From Nonomuraea sp. SYSU D8015 (GTDB lineage: Bacteria > Actinomycetota > Actinomycetes > Streptosporangiales > Streptosporangiaceae): a DNA stretch of 64,000 nt. Each line of letters opens with the position of its first letter. The first letter of the stretch is position 1. The stretch covers positions 434,001 through 498,000 of the forward strand of contig NZ_VJYI01000001.1 of the NCBI RefSeq assembly GCF_008065375.1, read 5' to 3'. Positions 8,866 through 15,948 of the stretch are shown here, piece after piece. A model generated the notes under the pieces. It made no database searches. It was not told the DNA's origin and was given only the letters and a program-made list of their open reading frames with translations. Both the position numbers and the translations under genes were made by a program.

Positions 8866-9294
8866 GAGCGCCGTGCGTGGCGCGATGAGGAGCACAAACG
8901 TCGCTGCCAGGTCGTCGAGGCGGTGGCGGCGCTGCGGCCTGCGGGCGTTGTCGCCCTCGGCACCGGCATGGACCTGAAGTGCCGGGAACGCGCGCGTCGC
9001 AAGTGCATGGAACGCCTGCTATGGGACTTTGGGAACAGGGCTGTGGTGGAGGTGTGCTTCGAGTCGCGTAACGCTGTTCTGGACGCGGCCGACAAGAAAC
9101 TGATCGACGTCCTTCGAATCCGGCATGCTATAGCGCCACGGCTGCGAGCCGTGTGGGCGCCCGCGGTCCAGGAGCCCCTCATCTGATTGCCCGACATCGT
9201 CGCGGGAGCGGCCTCATTGGCAGCACACGGTGAGCCGGGCTTCTGGGAGACGCTTGGGTCGGGTGTGGAAATGAGCTGCATGACACTCGACTGA
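8866..9294 (+). pseudogene. Decayed gene, 5'-truncated and with an in-frame stop
   Basis: One frame from about 8866 reads RRAWRDEEHKRRCQVVEAVA, then RERARRKCMERLLWDFG, then VEVCFESRNAVLDAADKK, then RLRAVWAPAVQEPLI. It hits TGA at 9184-9186 and continues in the same frame as LPDIVAGAASLAAHGEPGFWETLG to a second TGA at 9292-9294. TGA stands where relatives have Trp (PLIW-PDIVAGA). The pattern WRDE...ERARRKCLERLL...ESR...LWVPDAVAGAV is one I recognise from an uncharacterised actinobacterial protein family. The N-terminal part is missing. This is a remnant, not a functional gene. Confidence 0.65.
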
Positions 9295-9309
9295 GTCCGG
9301 AAAGCGCAA

Positions 9310-9348
9310 AGCCCGGGCTCCTGTCAATTCCGGCAGTACACCCGGGCT
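9310..9348 (-). terminator. Probable rho-independent terminator of the 9380-10264 gene
   Basis: AGCCCGGG at 9310-9317 pairs with CCCGGGCT at 9341-9348 (8-bp GC-rich stem, 23-nt loop). On the minus strand the stem is followed by TTTGCGCTTT. It lies about 30 bp beyond the stop of the minus-strand dehydrogenase and just after the pseudogene. Each arm is also self-complementary at CCCGGG. Confidence 0.5.
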
Positions 9349-9379
9349 CACTTCCACTCCCATCAGCGATGGGCGGCTG

Positions 9380-10264
9380 TCACAGCGCAGCCGTCTGCCC
9401 CTTGTCGAAGCTAGCGAAATAAGTCGCCGCCATGTCCTCCTCGCCGTGTCCCTGTGCCTCCGCGCGGCGGAAGCGTTCCCCGGCGGCCGCCACCACGTCC
9501 AGCTTCACGCCGACCGCCTCGCCCGCCTGCGTGATCAGCCGCGTGTCCTTCTCGGCGTTCGAGACCGTGAAGCTGGGCGTGAAGTCGCCCTCCATGATCG
9601 CCTTGGACTTGCCCTGGAAGTAGGCGTTGTCCAGCGGCCCGCCGCTGATCACCTGGCGGACCAGGTCGGGATCCAGGCCCAGCCCCTCGGCCAGCGCCAG
9701 GGACTCGGCCACCACGGCGGTGAGCGAGATGGCGTAGCTGACCGTCGCGAGCTTCAGCTTGGAGGCCGTGCCGTCCGCGCCGTTCTCGCCGAGCCAGAGC
9801 GTACGCTGCCCGACCGCGTCGAACACCGGCTCCAGCGCCGGCCTGGCCGCCTGCGGACCGGCCGCGAGGACGACCAGCTTGCCCTGTTCGGCGGGCTGCC
9901 GGGTGCCCTGCACCGGCGCGTCCACGAACGTCAGCCCATGCTCGGCCGCCAGCGCCGCCAACTCCTCCACGGCCGCGAGCCCCACCGTGCTCATCTGCGC
10001 CCACACCTGCGCGGACCTCAGCCCGGGGGCGGCGGCGGACATCGCCGCGCGTACCGCCTCGCCGTCGCCCAGCATCGTGACGATCACGTCCGCGCCCTCG
10101 ACCGCCTCGGCCGGCGAGCCCGCGACCACCGCGCCGTCGGCCTCGAGCGGCCGCGCCTTCTCCGGCGTGCGGTTCCAGACCTTCACCTGGAGGCCGGACC
10201 CGGCCATGTTGCGGGCCATGGGAGCGCCCATGATCCCGGTTCCGAGTACTGCGACAGAAGTCAT
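9380..10264 (-). CDS. NAD(P)-dependent beta-hydroxyacid dehydrogenase family protein
   Basis: The product has 294 residues and belongs to the 3-hydroxyisobutyrate dehydrogenase / 6-phosphogluconate-like family. It starts MTSVAVLGTGIMGAPMARNM (Rossmann GxGxMG). It then shows VWNRTPEKA, FVDAPVQGTRQPAEQGKL (substrate loop), the catalytic-helix region ENGADGTASKLKLAT with its Lys, and a C-terminal all-helical domain including EKDTRLITQAGEAVGV. ATG 10264 starts directly at the Rossmann strand; the longer open frame upstream is non-homologous. It probably oxidises or reduces a small beta-hydroxyacid, but the substrate is unknown. It is divergent from the guanidine operon. Confidence 0.88.
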   Translation of the reverse strand: MTSVAVLGTGIMGAPMARNMAGSGLQVKVWNRTPEKARPLEADGAVVAGSPAEAVEGADVIVTMLGDGEAVRAAMSAAAPGLRSAQVWAQMSTVGLAAVEELAALAAEHGLTFVDAPVQGTRQPAEQGKLVVLAAGPQAARPALEPVFDAVGQRTLWLGENGADGTASKLKLATVSYAISLTAVVAESLALAEGLGLDPDLVRQVISGGPLDNAYFQGKSKAIMEGDFTPSFTVSNAEKDTRLITQAGEAVGVKLDVVAAAGERFRRAEAQGHGEEDMAATYFASFDKGQTAAL

Positions 10265-10390
10265 GGGATCACCATATGACCTACTGCCGAAGCGCCCGCG
10301 GACCGGGCACCGGTAAGGCGACTGGAACAAGGTCTTAACGGCACGGAAACACCACGGGAGTGCACTGAGGGGGACTCACCGAGAGCGTGA

Positions 10391-10490
10391 GGCGCACCTA
10401 GGGTTCCGCCGGCTTGACACGGGTCTGGTCCAAGAGGTGCAGGCGGTCTTGACAAGGCCGCTCCACGGCGGGACAAAAGCCCGGGAGTTC
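10391..10490 (+). ncRNA. Guanidine-I (ykkC) riboswitch
   Basis: The conserved ykkC aptamer signatures occur in order: CTAGGGTTCCG (10398-10408), TCTGGTCCAAGAGG (10424-10437), then CACGGCGGGACAAAAGC with CCGGGAG directly after (10464-10486). The internal arm GGCGGTCTTGACAAGGCCGC forms the variable hairpin. The aptamer ends 50 nt before the start codon of the guanidine-hydrolase-like gene, leaving 10491-10540 as expression platform. Two small hairpins are visible there: AGCCA/TGGCT (10491-10505) and TGCC/GGCA (10505-10521). No U-tract follows either, so control of translation initiation is more likely than termination. Guanidine binding should switch expression on. Confidence 0.93.
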
Positions 10491-10540
10491 AGCCATCGCC
10501 TGGCTGCCTTCCGGCCGGGCAACGATCATTCGGAGCTCGA

Positions 10541-11692
10541 ATGCACTGGCATCCCCGCAAGCTGCACGACGACTACGGACCCGAGGCCCGCTTCGCCGTC
10601 GAACGCGAGGCCGAACTGCCCACCACCGCCTGGGACCGCGAGGTGGCCCGCGCCCTGGAGCTCGGCCTGCCGGGCGCCGACTCCATCGTGGACCGCCGCA
10701 TCCCGACCTTCTCGCGCGGCGAGCTGCCGCACTTCGCGGGCATCAACACCTTCCTCAAGGCCCCGTACGTCGAGGACGTGCGCACCTGCGGCGACTTCGA
10801 CGTGGCCGTGCTCGGCGCGCCGTTCGACGGCGGCACGACGTACCGCTCAGGCACCAGGTTCGGGCCGCAGGGCATCCGCCGGATCTCCGCCCTGTACGGC
10901 CCCTACAGCTTCGAGCTGGGCGTGGACCTGCGCGAGTCGATCACGATGGCCGACCTCGGCGACGTCTTCACGATCCCCGGCAACATCGAGAAGACCTTCG
11001 ACCAGATCTCCAAGGCCGTCTCCCACGTCTACGCCAGCGGCGCGTTCCCCGTCGTCCTGGGCGGCGACCACTCGATCGGCTACCCGACCGTGCGCGGCGT
11101 CGCCGAGCACCTGTCGGGCAACCTCGGGATCATCCATTTCGACCGGCACGTCGACACCCAGGAGACCGATCTCGACGAGCGGATGCACACGACACCCTGG
11201 TTCCACGCCACGGACATCCCCAACGTGCCGCCGCAGAACCTCGTGCAGATCGGCATCGGCGGCTGGCAGGCGCCCCGGCCCGGCGTGAAGGTCGGGCGCG
11301 AGCGCGGCACCACGATCATGACGGTCACCGACTGCGTCGAGATGGGCATCGAGGCCGCCGCCGCCAAGGCGCTGGAGGTCGCCTGGCGCGACGCCGAGGC
11401 CGTGTGGCTGTCGTTCGACGTGGACTGCCTGGACGCCGCCTTCGTGCCGGGCACCGGGTGGCCGGAGCCGGGCGGGTTCCTGCCGCGCGAGGTGCTCAAG
11501 TTCATCCAGATCATCGCCGATGCCGCGCCGCTGGCCGGGATCGAGGTGGTCGAGTGCAGCCCGCCGTACGACAACGCCGACATCACCTCCCTGATCGCCA
11601 CCCGCGTCATCTGCGACACGCTCGGCTGCCTGGTCCGCTCCGGCCACCTGCCGAAGAAGAGCCCATCGAAGGGAACGGAGACCGCGTCATGA
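10541..11692 (+). CDS. gdmH: Guanidine hydrolase-like ureohydrolase (arginase/agmatinase superfamily)
   Basis: The product has 383 residues, longer than agmatinases (about 310) and near the length of the cyanobacterial Ni-dependent guanidine hydrolase. Binuclear metal ligands are all present: H177 in GGDHS, D201/H203/D205 in FDRHVDT, and D293/D295 in SFDVDCLD. The Ala of the classical DAHxD motif is Arg here. The N-terminal extension (about 85 residues) and GTGWPEPGG loop fit the guanidine-hydrolase group rather than agmatinase. It sits under a guanidine-I riboswitch and is coupled (ATGA) to an ABC importer. The expected reaction is guanidine to urea and ammonia. No nickel chaperone genes are in the window. 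Agmatinase or guanidinoacid hydrolase activity is the alternative. Confidence 0.85.
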   Translation: MHWHPRKLHDDYGPEARFAVEREAELPTTAWDREVARALELGLPGADSIVDRRIPTFSRGELPHFAGINTFLKAPYVEDVRTCGDFDVAVLGAPFDGGTTYRSGTRFGPQGIRRISALYGPYSFELGVDLRESITMADLGDVFTIPGNIEKTFDQISKAVSHVYASGAFPVVLGGDHSIGYPTVRGVAEHLSGNLGIIHFDRHVDTQETDLDERMHTTPWFHATDIPNVPPQNLVQIGIGGWQAPRPGVKVGRERGTTIMTVTDCVEMGIEAAAAKALEVAWRDAEAVWLSFDVDCLDAAFVPGTGWPEPGGFLPREVLKFIQIIADAAPLAGIEVVECSPPYDNADITSLIATRVICDTLGCLVRSGHLPKKSPSKGTETAS

Positions 11693-12669
11693 CCCGACGG
11701 CTCCTGATCGCCGCCCTGCTGGCCCTCTGCGCCGCCTGCGGCGGCGGCCCGGCCGCGCCCGCCCCGTCGTCCGGCGGCAAGGCCGTCACCCTGGGCTTCT
11801 CCGCCTGGCCCGGCTGGTTCCCCTGGCAGGTCGCCCAGGAGAAGGGGCTGTTCGCCAAGAACGGGGTCCAGGTCGAGCTGAAGTACTTCGACAGCTACAC
11901 CGACAGCCTCACCGCCCTGGCCACCGGCAACATCGACGCCAACAGCCAGACACTGAACGACACGCTCGCCTCCGTCTCCGGCGGCGCGAAGCAGACGGTC
12001 GTGCTGGTGAACGACAACTCCACCGGCAACGACCAGATCATCGCCAGGCCGGGCATCACGTCGGTGGCCCAGCTCAAGGGCAAGACCGTCGCCGCCGAGC
12101 AGGGCACCGTGGACCACTACCTGCTGCTGCTCGCGCTGCGCAAGGCGGGGCTCACCCAGGACGACATCACGTTCAAGCCGCTGCCCACGGACGCGGCGGC
12201 GGCCGCGTTCAAGGCGGGGCAGGTGGACGCGGTGGGGGTGTTCGCGCCGTTCACGACGACGGCGCTGGAACTGCCGGGCGCCACGGCCATCGCCTCGTCC
12301 AAGGACTTCCCCGGGGCCATTCCCGACCATCTGGTGGTGTCGCGGGAGCTCGTCTCGTCCCGGCCCGAGGTCGTGCAGGGGCTGGTGAAGACCTGGTTCG
12401 ACACGCTGGCCTGGATCGACGCGAACAAGGCGGAGGCCAGGACGATCATGGCGAAGCGGGCGGGGGTGAGCGAGGAGGACTACGCCGAGTACGACGCCGG
12501 GACCACGATCTTCTCCCTCGCCCAGAACGTGGAGGCGTTCACCTCGGGCAGCCTGGAGCGGCAGGCCAAGGAGATCGCGACCTTCCTCACCGAATCCGGC
12601 CTCGCCGACGCCGCCCCGCCGCTGGACGGCCTCCTGGACCCGCGCTTCGTCCAAGGGGCCTCATCATGA
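11689..12669 (+). CDS. ABC transporter substrate-binding lipoprotein, probable guanidine binding
   Basis: The product has 326 residues and is of the NMT1/SsuA/TauA class. The N-terminus MTRRLLIAALLALCAACGGG is a lipoprotein signal with C17 as the likely lipidated residue, though the position -3 residue is Cys rather than the usual Leu. The mature part shows VTLGFSAWPGWFPWQVAQEKGLF, VELKYFDSYTDSLTALATGNID and VAQLKGKTVAAEQGT, typical of this binding-protein class. The ATG overlaps the stop of the hydrolase gene by 4 bp, and its own stop overlaps the permease. In a guanidine-riboswitch operon the ligand is most simply guanidine or a guanidino compound. Confidence 0.88.
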   Translation: MTRRLLIAALLALCAACGGGPAAPAPSSGGKAVTLGFSAWPGWFPWQVAQEKGLFAKNGVQVELKYFDSYTDSLTALATGNIDANSQTLNDTLASVSGGAKQTVVLVNDNSTGNDQIIARPGITSVAQLKGKTVAAEQGTVDHYLLLLALRKAGLTQDDITFKPLPTDAAAAAFKAGQVDAVGVFAPFTTTALELPGATAIASSKDFPGAIPDHLVVSRELVSSRPEVVQGLVKTWFDTLAWIDANKAEARTIMAKRAGVSEEDYAEYDAGTTIFSLAQNVEAFTSGSLERQAKEIATFLTESGLADAAPPLDGLLDPRFVQGASS

Positions 12670-14012
12670 CGGGCCCGGCCCGCGCCGCCTCATCCCGCAC
12701 CTCGGAGCCGGGACCCGTCCCCCCGGCCCTGGAATCCGGCCCTCCAGCCCTGGGATCCCGCCCTCCAGCACCGGGGGCGGACTCCGGCCCGCCGTCCCGG
12801 CGACCTGCCGCTCCTGACCTCGCCGACCCGGTACCGGTGCCGGGCGTCGCGGGCCCGGAGGGGTCCCACCCCGGGGTTGCGGTCCCGAAGGAGCCCGGCT
12901 CCCACGGCGCAGGACTGCCGGATTCCGGCTCCCAGGGCGCGGTCCCAGAAGGGGCCGGTTCTCAGGGCGCCGCCGTAGAGGAGACCGGTTCTCAGGGGGC
13001 GATGCCGGAGAGGCCCCGTTCTCAGGGTGCGGTCCAGGAGGGGGATGGTTTCCGAGGCGTGGTCCCCGCGCAGGCGGGTGTCCAGGACCCGGCGACCGAT
13101 GTCGGGGGCGCGGGGCCGGTGAGCGGGCGGCGGCCGGGAGACCGCGCTGACTGGCCGCCGCTCCCCAAGCGCCCCGCCCGCGAGCGGCCGCGGCAGCCCG
13201 TCTCTCCGCTCGCCCGGCTGCTGGGCCTGGGCCGGCGGCCGGAGGGACGCGGCCGGGTGCTGCCGGCGCGGACGCGGTGGGCGCTGCGGGCCGTGGCCGT
13301 GCTCGTGCCGCTGGCCCTCTGGGCGGTCGTCAGTTCCCTGGGCGTCGTCGATCCGACGTTCCTGCCGTCGCCCGCCGCCGTGGCGCAGGCGTTCGCGGAG
13401 ATGGCGGCGAGCGGGCAGCTCCTGTCGGACGCCGCCGCCAGCCTGGGCAGGGTGAGCGCCGGGTTCGCGCTGGCGGTGGCGATCTCGGTGCCGCTGGGCA
13501 TGGCCATGGGCACCTCCCAGGTCGCCCTGGCGCTGCTCGAACCGGTGATCGGGATGCTGAGATACCTGCCCGCGTCCGCGTTCATCCCGCTCCTGATCAT
13601 CTGGCTGGGCCTCGGGGAGCCTTCCAAGATCGCGATCTTGGTCATCGGCGTGGTGTTCTTCAACACGCTGATGACCGCCGACGCGGTCCGCGCCGTCCCG
13701 GCCGAGCTGCGCAAGGCCGCCGCCACGCTGGGTGCCACCGGCGGTGAGGTGCTGCGCAAGGTGGTCTGGCCGTACGCGCTGCCCGGCATGCTCGACGCGA
13801 TGCGCGTCAACGCGGCCGCCGCCTGGAACTTCGTGGTCGTCGCCGAGCTGATCGCGGCCGAGTCGGGGCTCGGCTACCGCATCGTCCGCGCCCAGCGCTT
13901 CCTCCAGACCGACCGCATCTTCGCGGTGCTCGTCGTGATCGGCGTGATCGGCCTGGCCATCGACGTGGGGCTGAGGCTGGCCAGGGCCAGAATGGGGAGG
14001 TGGGCGGCGTGA
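12666..14012 (+). CDS. ABC transporter permease with long repeat-rich N-terminal extension
   Basis: The product has 448 residues. The C-terminal half (from about residue 205) is a normal SsuC/TauC-type permease with about six membrane segments (VAVLVPLALWAVVSSLG onward) and the EAA loop AELRKAAATLGATGGEVLRKVVWPYALPG split around residues 340-370. Residues 1 to about 190 are Pro/Gly-rich and disordered-looking, and include a tandem array of 10-residue units of the form GSQGAxxEx (30-bp DNA repeats, 12897-13076). Such permeases usually have only about 260 residues. Start ATG 12666 is in the ATGA overlap. An internal start nearer the membrane part is possible. It partners the ATPase at 14009. 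Confidence 0.85.
   Translation: MTGPARAASSRTSEPGPVPPALESGPPALGSRPPAPGADSGPPSRRPAAPDLADPVPVPGVAGPEGSHPGVAVPKEPGSHGAGLPDSGSQGAVPEGAGSQGAAVEETGSQGAMPERPRSQGAVQEGDGFRGVVPAQAGVQDPATDVGGAGPVSGRRPGDRADWPPLPKRPARERPRQPVSPLARLLGLGRRPEGRGRVLPARTRWALRAVAVLVPLALWAVVSSLGVVDPTFLPSPAAVAQAFAEMAASGQLLSDAAASLGRVSAGFALAVAISVPLGMAMGTSQVALALLEPVIGMLRYLPASAFIPLLIIWLGLGEPSKIAILVIGVVFFNTLMTADAVRAVPAELRKAAATLGATGGEVLRKVVWPYALPGMLDAMRVNAAAAWNFVVVAELIAAESGLGYRIVRAQRFLQTDRIFAVLVVIGVIGLAIDVGLRLARARMGRWAA
12897..13076 (+). repeat. 30-bp tandem repeat inside the permease gene
   Basis: Six consecutive 30-bp units begin at 12897, 12927, 12957, 12987, 13017 and 13047. Each starts with a variant of GGTTCTCAGGGCGC and encodes a 10-residue unit with the core G/R-S-Q-G-A. 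Outer copies are more diverged than inner ones. A shorter degenerate repeat of CCGGCCCTCCAGC type precedes it at 12721-12790. The reading frame is kept throughout. Confidence 0.8.
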
Positions 14013-14764
14013 CGCTGGTCCTGCGCGACGTCGTCAAGGAGTACGGCGGCCGCCGCGTGCTCGACGGCATCGGCCTGGAGGTGGAGCCCGGCGACTTCGT
14101 GTGCATCGTGGGGGCCAGCGGCTCCGGCAAGTCCACACTGCTCGGCATGATCGCCGGGCTGGAGCCGGTCACCGGCGGCGCCATCGAGCTCGACGGCGGC
14201 CCGGTGAGCGGCCCCGGGCCCGAGCGCGGGCTCGTGTTCCAGTCCGGGGCGTTGTTCCCGTTCCTCACGGTCGCCGAGAACGTCGGGTTCGGCCTGCGGC
14301 TGCTGCCTCTGCCCGCCGCCGAGCGCGCGCGCCGCGTCGACTGGTACTTGTCCGAGGTCGGCCTGTCGCCCCTCGCCAAGGCCCTGCCCCGGCAGCTGTC
14401 GGGCGGCCAGCGGCAGCGGGTGGCGATCGCCCGCGCCCTGGCCTGCGAGCCGTCCGTGCTGCTGCTCGACGAGCCGTTCGGCGCCCTCGACGTGCAGACG
14501 AAGGAGGACATGCAGGTCTTCCTGCACCAGGTCTGGCAGGACACCGGCGCCACCGTGCTCATGGTCACCCACGACGTCGAGGAGGCCGTGCTGCTCGGGC
14601 GGCGCGTCATCGTCCTCACCTCGAACCCTGGCCGGGTCGCGGCCGAACTGCCGGTGCCGCTTCCCGACCGGCGGGAGCTCGCGCTCAAGCGGACCCCGGA
14701 GTTCCTCGCTCTCCGGGCGCGGGTGGAGGACCTCGTCAGAGGGCAAGTGAGCGCACGCGTGTGA
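14009..14764 (+). CDS. ABC transporter ATPase, partner of guanidine-type importer
   Basis: The product has 251 residues and is of the SsuB/TauB class. It carries Walker A GASGSGKST at residues 35-43, a Q-loop in VFQSGALFPFLTVAENV, signature LSGGQRQR, Walker B VLLLDEPFGALD and switch His in VTHDVEEA. GTG 14009 overlaps the permease stop (GTGA) and has GGGGAGG eight bases upstream; the GTG at 14000 is less well placed. It powers import by the lipoprotein and permease just upstream. It ends the riboswitch-controlled operon, and the next gene has its own ribosome binding site 55 bp on. Confidence 0.93.
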   Translation: MTLVLRDVVKEYGGRRVLDGIGLEVEPGDFVCIVGASGSGKSTLLGMIAGLEPVTGGAIELDGGPVSGPGPERGLVFQSGALFPFLTVAENVGFGLRLLPLPAAERARRVDWYLSEVGLSPLAKALPRQLSGGQRQRVAIARALACEPSVLLLDEPFGALDVQTKEDMQVFLHQVWQDTGATVLMVTHDVEEAVLLGRRVIVLTSNPGRVAAELPVPLPDRRELALKRTPEFLALRARVEDLVRGQVSARV

Positions 14765-14818
14765 CGGCGACGGCGGCTGTCATGATGGTCTGCATTTCCG
14801 CTAGGAAGGGAGACGATC

Positions 14819-15703
14819 GTGCGTGTCGCTCTGGCCGGGCTCGCCACCAGCCACCCTTACACAGACGCCCGCACCCTGACCCGCCATGCCGAGCTGGTGG
14901 TGTGGGAGCAGGACCCCGCGCGGCTGCGGCGCTTCACGGACGAGCACCCGGACGTCAAGGTGGCGGGCAGCCTCGGCGAAGTGCTGGCCGCCGGGCCGGA
15001 CGGCGTGGTGCTGACCGTCCCCAACCCGCAGGTGCCCGAGGCGCTGGCGCGGGTGCTGGAGACCGGCGTGCCGTGCTTCGTGAACAAGCCGGCCGCCGCC
15101 ACCCGCGCCCAGCTCGACGCGCTCGACCGGCTGGCGATCCACGAGCGGGTGCTGTCGAGTTCGGTGCTGAGGTTCGCGCCGGCCTTCGCGGGAGCACGGG
15201 TCGATCCCGGCGAGGTGCTGGCCGTGCGGGCCACCGTACGGCATGACGTGGGCCTCTGGGCCACCGGCTACAACGCCTGGCAGGACACGCCCGGCGAGGG
15301 CGGCGGGACCATGGTGACCATGGGCATCCACGGCGTCGAGCTGCTGGTCGCCCTCCTCGGGCCGGACGTGGGGCTCGCGGGCGCCGCCGGGGCCAGGCGG
15401 CACTACCGCACGCTGCGCTCGGAGGACACCGGCGTCATGGCGCTGCGGTGGGGGAGCGGCGTCACGGGGACGGTGGAGATCCTCGGCGTGTCCGAAGGCG
15501 AGTCCTACGACGTCACGCTGCACAAGCGCGACGGCTCCGAGACGATCGTGATCGAGGCCGGCGACGATCCGATCAAGGGACTGGGGTACGAGGGGACCAT
15601 CGACGCGTTCCTGTCCATGGTCGGCGGCGCGCCGAGCCCGGTGCCGTGGGCGGAGACCAGGGCCGTCCTGGAGGTGCTGGTCAGCGCCCGCGAGCACGCC
15701 TGA
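14819..15703 (+). CDS. Gfo/Idh/MocA-family oxidoreductase
   Basis: The product has 294 residues. The N-terminal Rossmann part MRVALAGLATSHPYTDA lacks the classical GxGxxG (it reads GLATSHP). Then come PDGVVLTVPNPQVPEALARVLETGVPCFVNKPAAAT, with the family's conserved Lys in NKP, and a beta-sheet domain with GGTMVTMGIHGVELL holding the usual catalytic-region His. Family members oxidise or reduce sugars, cyclitols and their derivatives with NAD(P). The start GTG 14819 follows AGGAAGGGAG. It stands at the left edge of the catabolic island. Only a half-copy of the island's palindrome (near 14783) lies upstream, so membership in that regulon is uncertain. Confidence 0.82.
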   Translation: MRVALAGLATSHPYTDARTLTRHAELVVWEQDPARLRRFTDEHPDVKVAGSLGEVLAAGPDGVVLTVPNPQVPEALARVLETGVPCFVNKPAAATRAQLDALDRLAIHERVLSSSVLRFAPAFAGARVDPGEVLAVRATVRHDVGLWATGYNAWQDTPGEGGGTMVTMGIHGVELLVALLGPDVGLAGAAGARRHYRTLRSEDTGVMALRWGSGVTGTVEILGVSEGESYDVTLHKRDGSETIVIEAGDDPIKGLGYEGTIDAFLSMVGGAPSPVPWAETRAVLEVLVSAREHA

Positions 15704-15833
15704 GCGGCGCCGGCCCACTGCTGCGAGCACGACCGAGCGGTGCCGCCCCGGTCCTGCGAGCGCATCTGAGCGGTGCCGCCCCGGTCATGCGAGCCCGCGT
15801 GAGCGGTGCCGCCCCGCTGCTGCGATCGCGCCC
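15702..15833. repeat. 33-bp tandem repeat array, four copies
   Basis: Copies start at 15702, 15735, 15768 and 15801. Each has the form GAGCGGTGCCGCCCCGGTCC plus a 13-bp tail like TGCGAGCGCATCT. The first copy begins inside the TGA of the Gfo/Idh/MocA gene, and the end of that gene (GTCAGCGCCCGCGAGCACGCC) already resembles the unit, so the array seems to have grown from the gene's 3' end. There are no spacers, so it is not CRISPR. Confidence 0.85.
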
Positions 15834-15884
15834 TGACAACCCGCTCTCCCCGCCCCCGAGCGCCGTCTGATCCGAGGTTCGCCG

Positions 15885-15914
15885 TTGACAGCCGAAGTCC
15901 GTCCCAGTTACGGT
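15885..15914 (+). promoter_or_regulatory. Predicted promoter of the epimerase-like gene
   Basis: TTGACA at 15885-15890 and TACGGT at 15909-15914 are separated by 18 bp. The -10 hexamer lies within the left half of the 18-bp palindrome at 15908-15925, so a bound repressor would block it directly. The predicted transcript starts near 15921. Confidence 0.6.
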
Positions 15915-15925
15915 CTGGACCGTAA
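15908..15925. promoter_or_regulatory. Island operator, site A (perfect palindrome)
   Basis: TTACGGTC-TG-GACCGTAA is a perfect 8+8 bp inverted repeat. It lies 23 bp before the GTG start of the epimerase-like gene and covers the -10 region. It is the best copy of the motif found at seven places in the island. Confidence 0.8.
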
Positions 15926-15948
15926 ATGACGGATGGAGGAGACCCCGC

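Noticed and set aside
5034..14764. Functional link between hyuAB and the guanidine operon
   Set aside because: Both handle C-N bonds, but a pseudogene, a terminator and an oppositely oriented dehydrogenase lie between them, and there is no shared regulatory site.
14783..14790. Eighth island operator before the Gfo/Idh/MocA gene
   Set aside because: Only the left half (TGATGGTC) resembles the motif. The right arm does not match, so I did not count it.
15702..15833. CRISPR array
   Set aside because: The 33-bp units are directly adjacent with no spacers and are imperfect copies; no cas genes are present.
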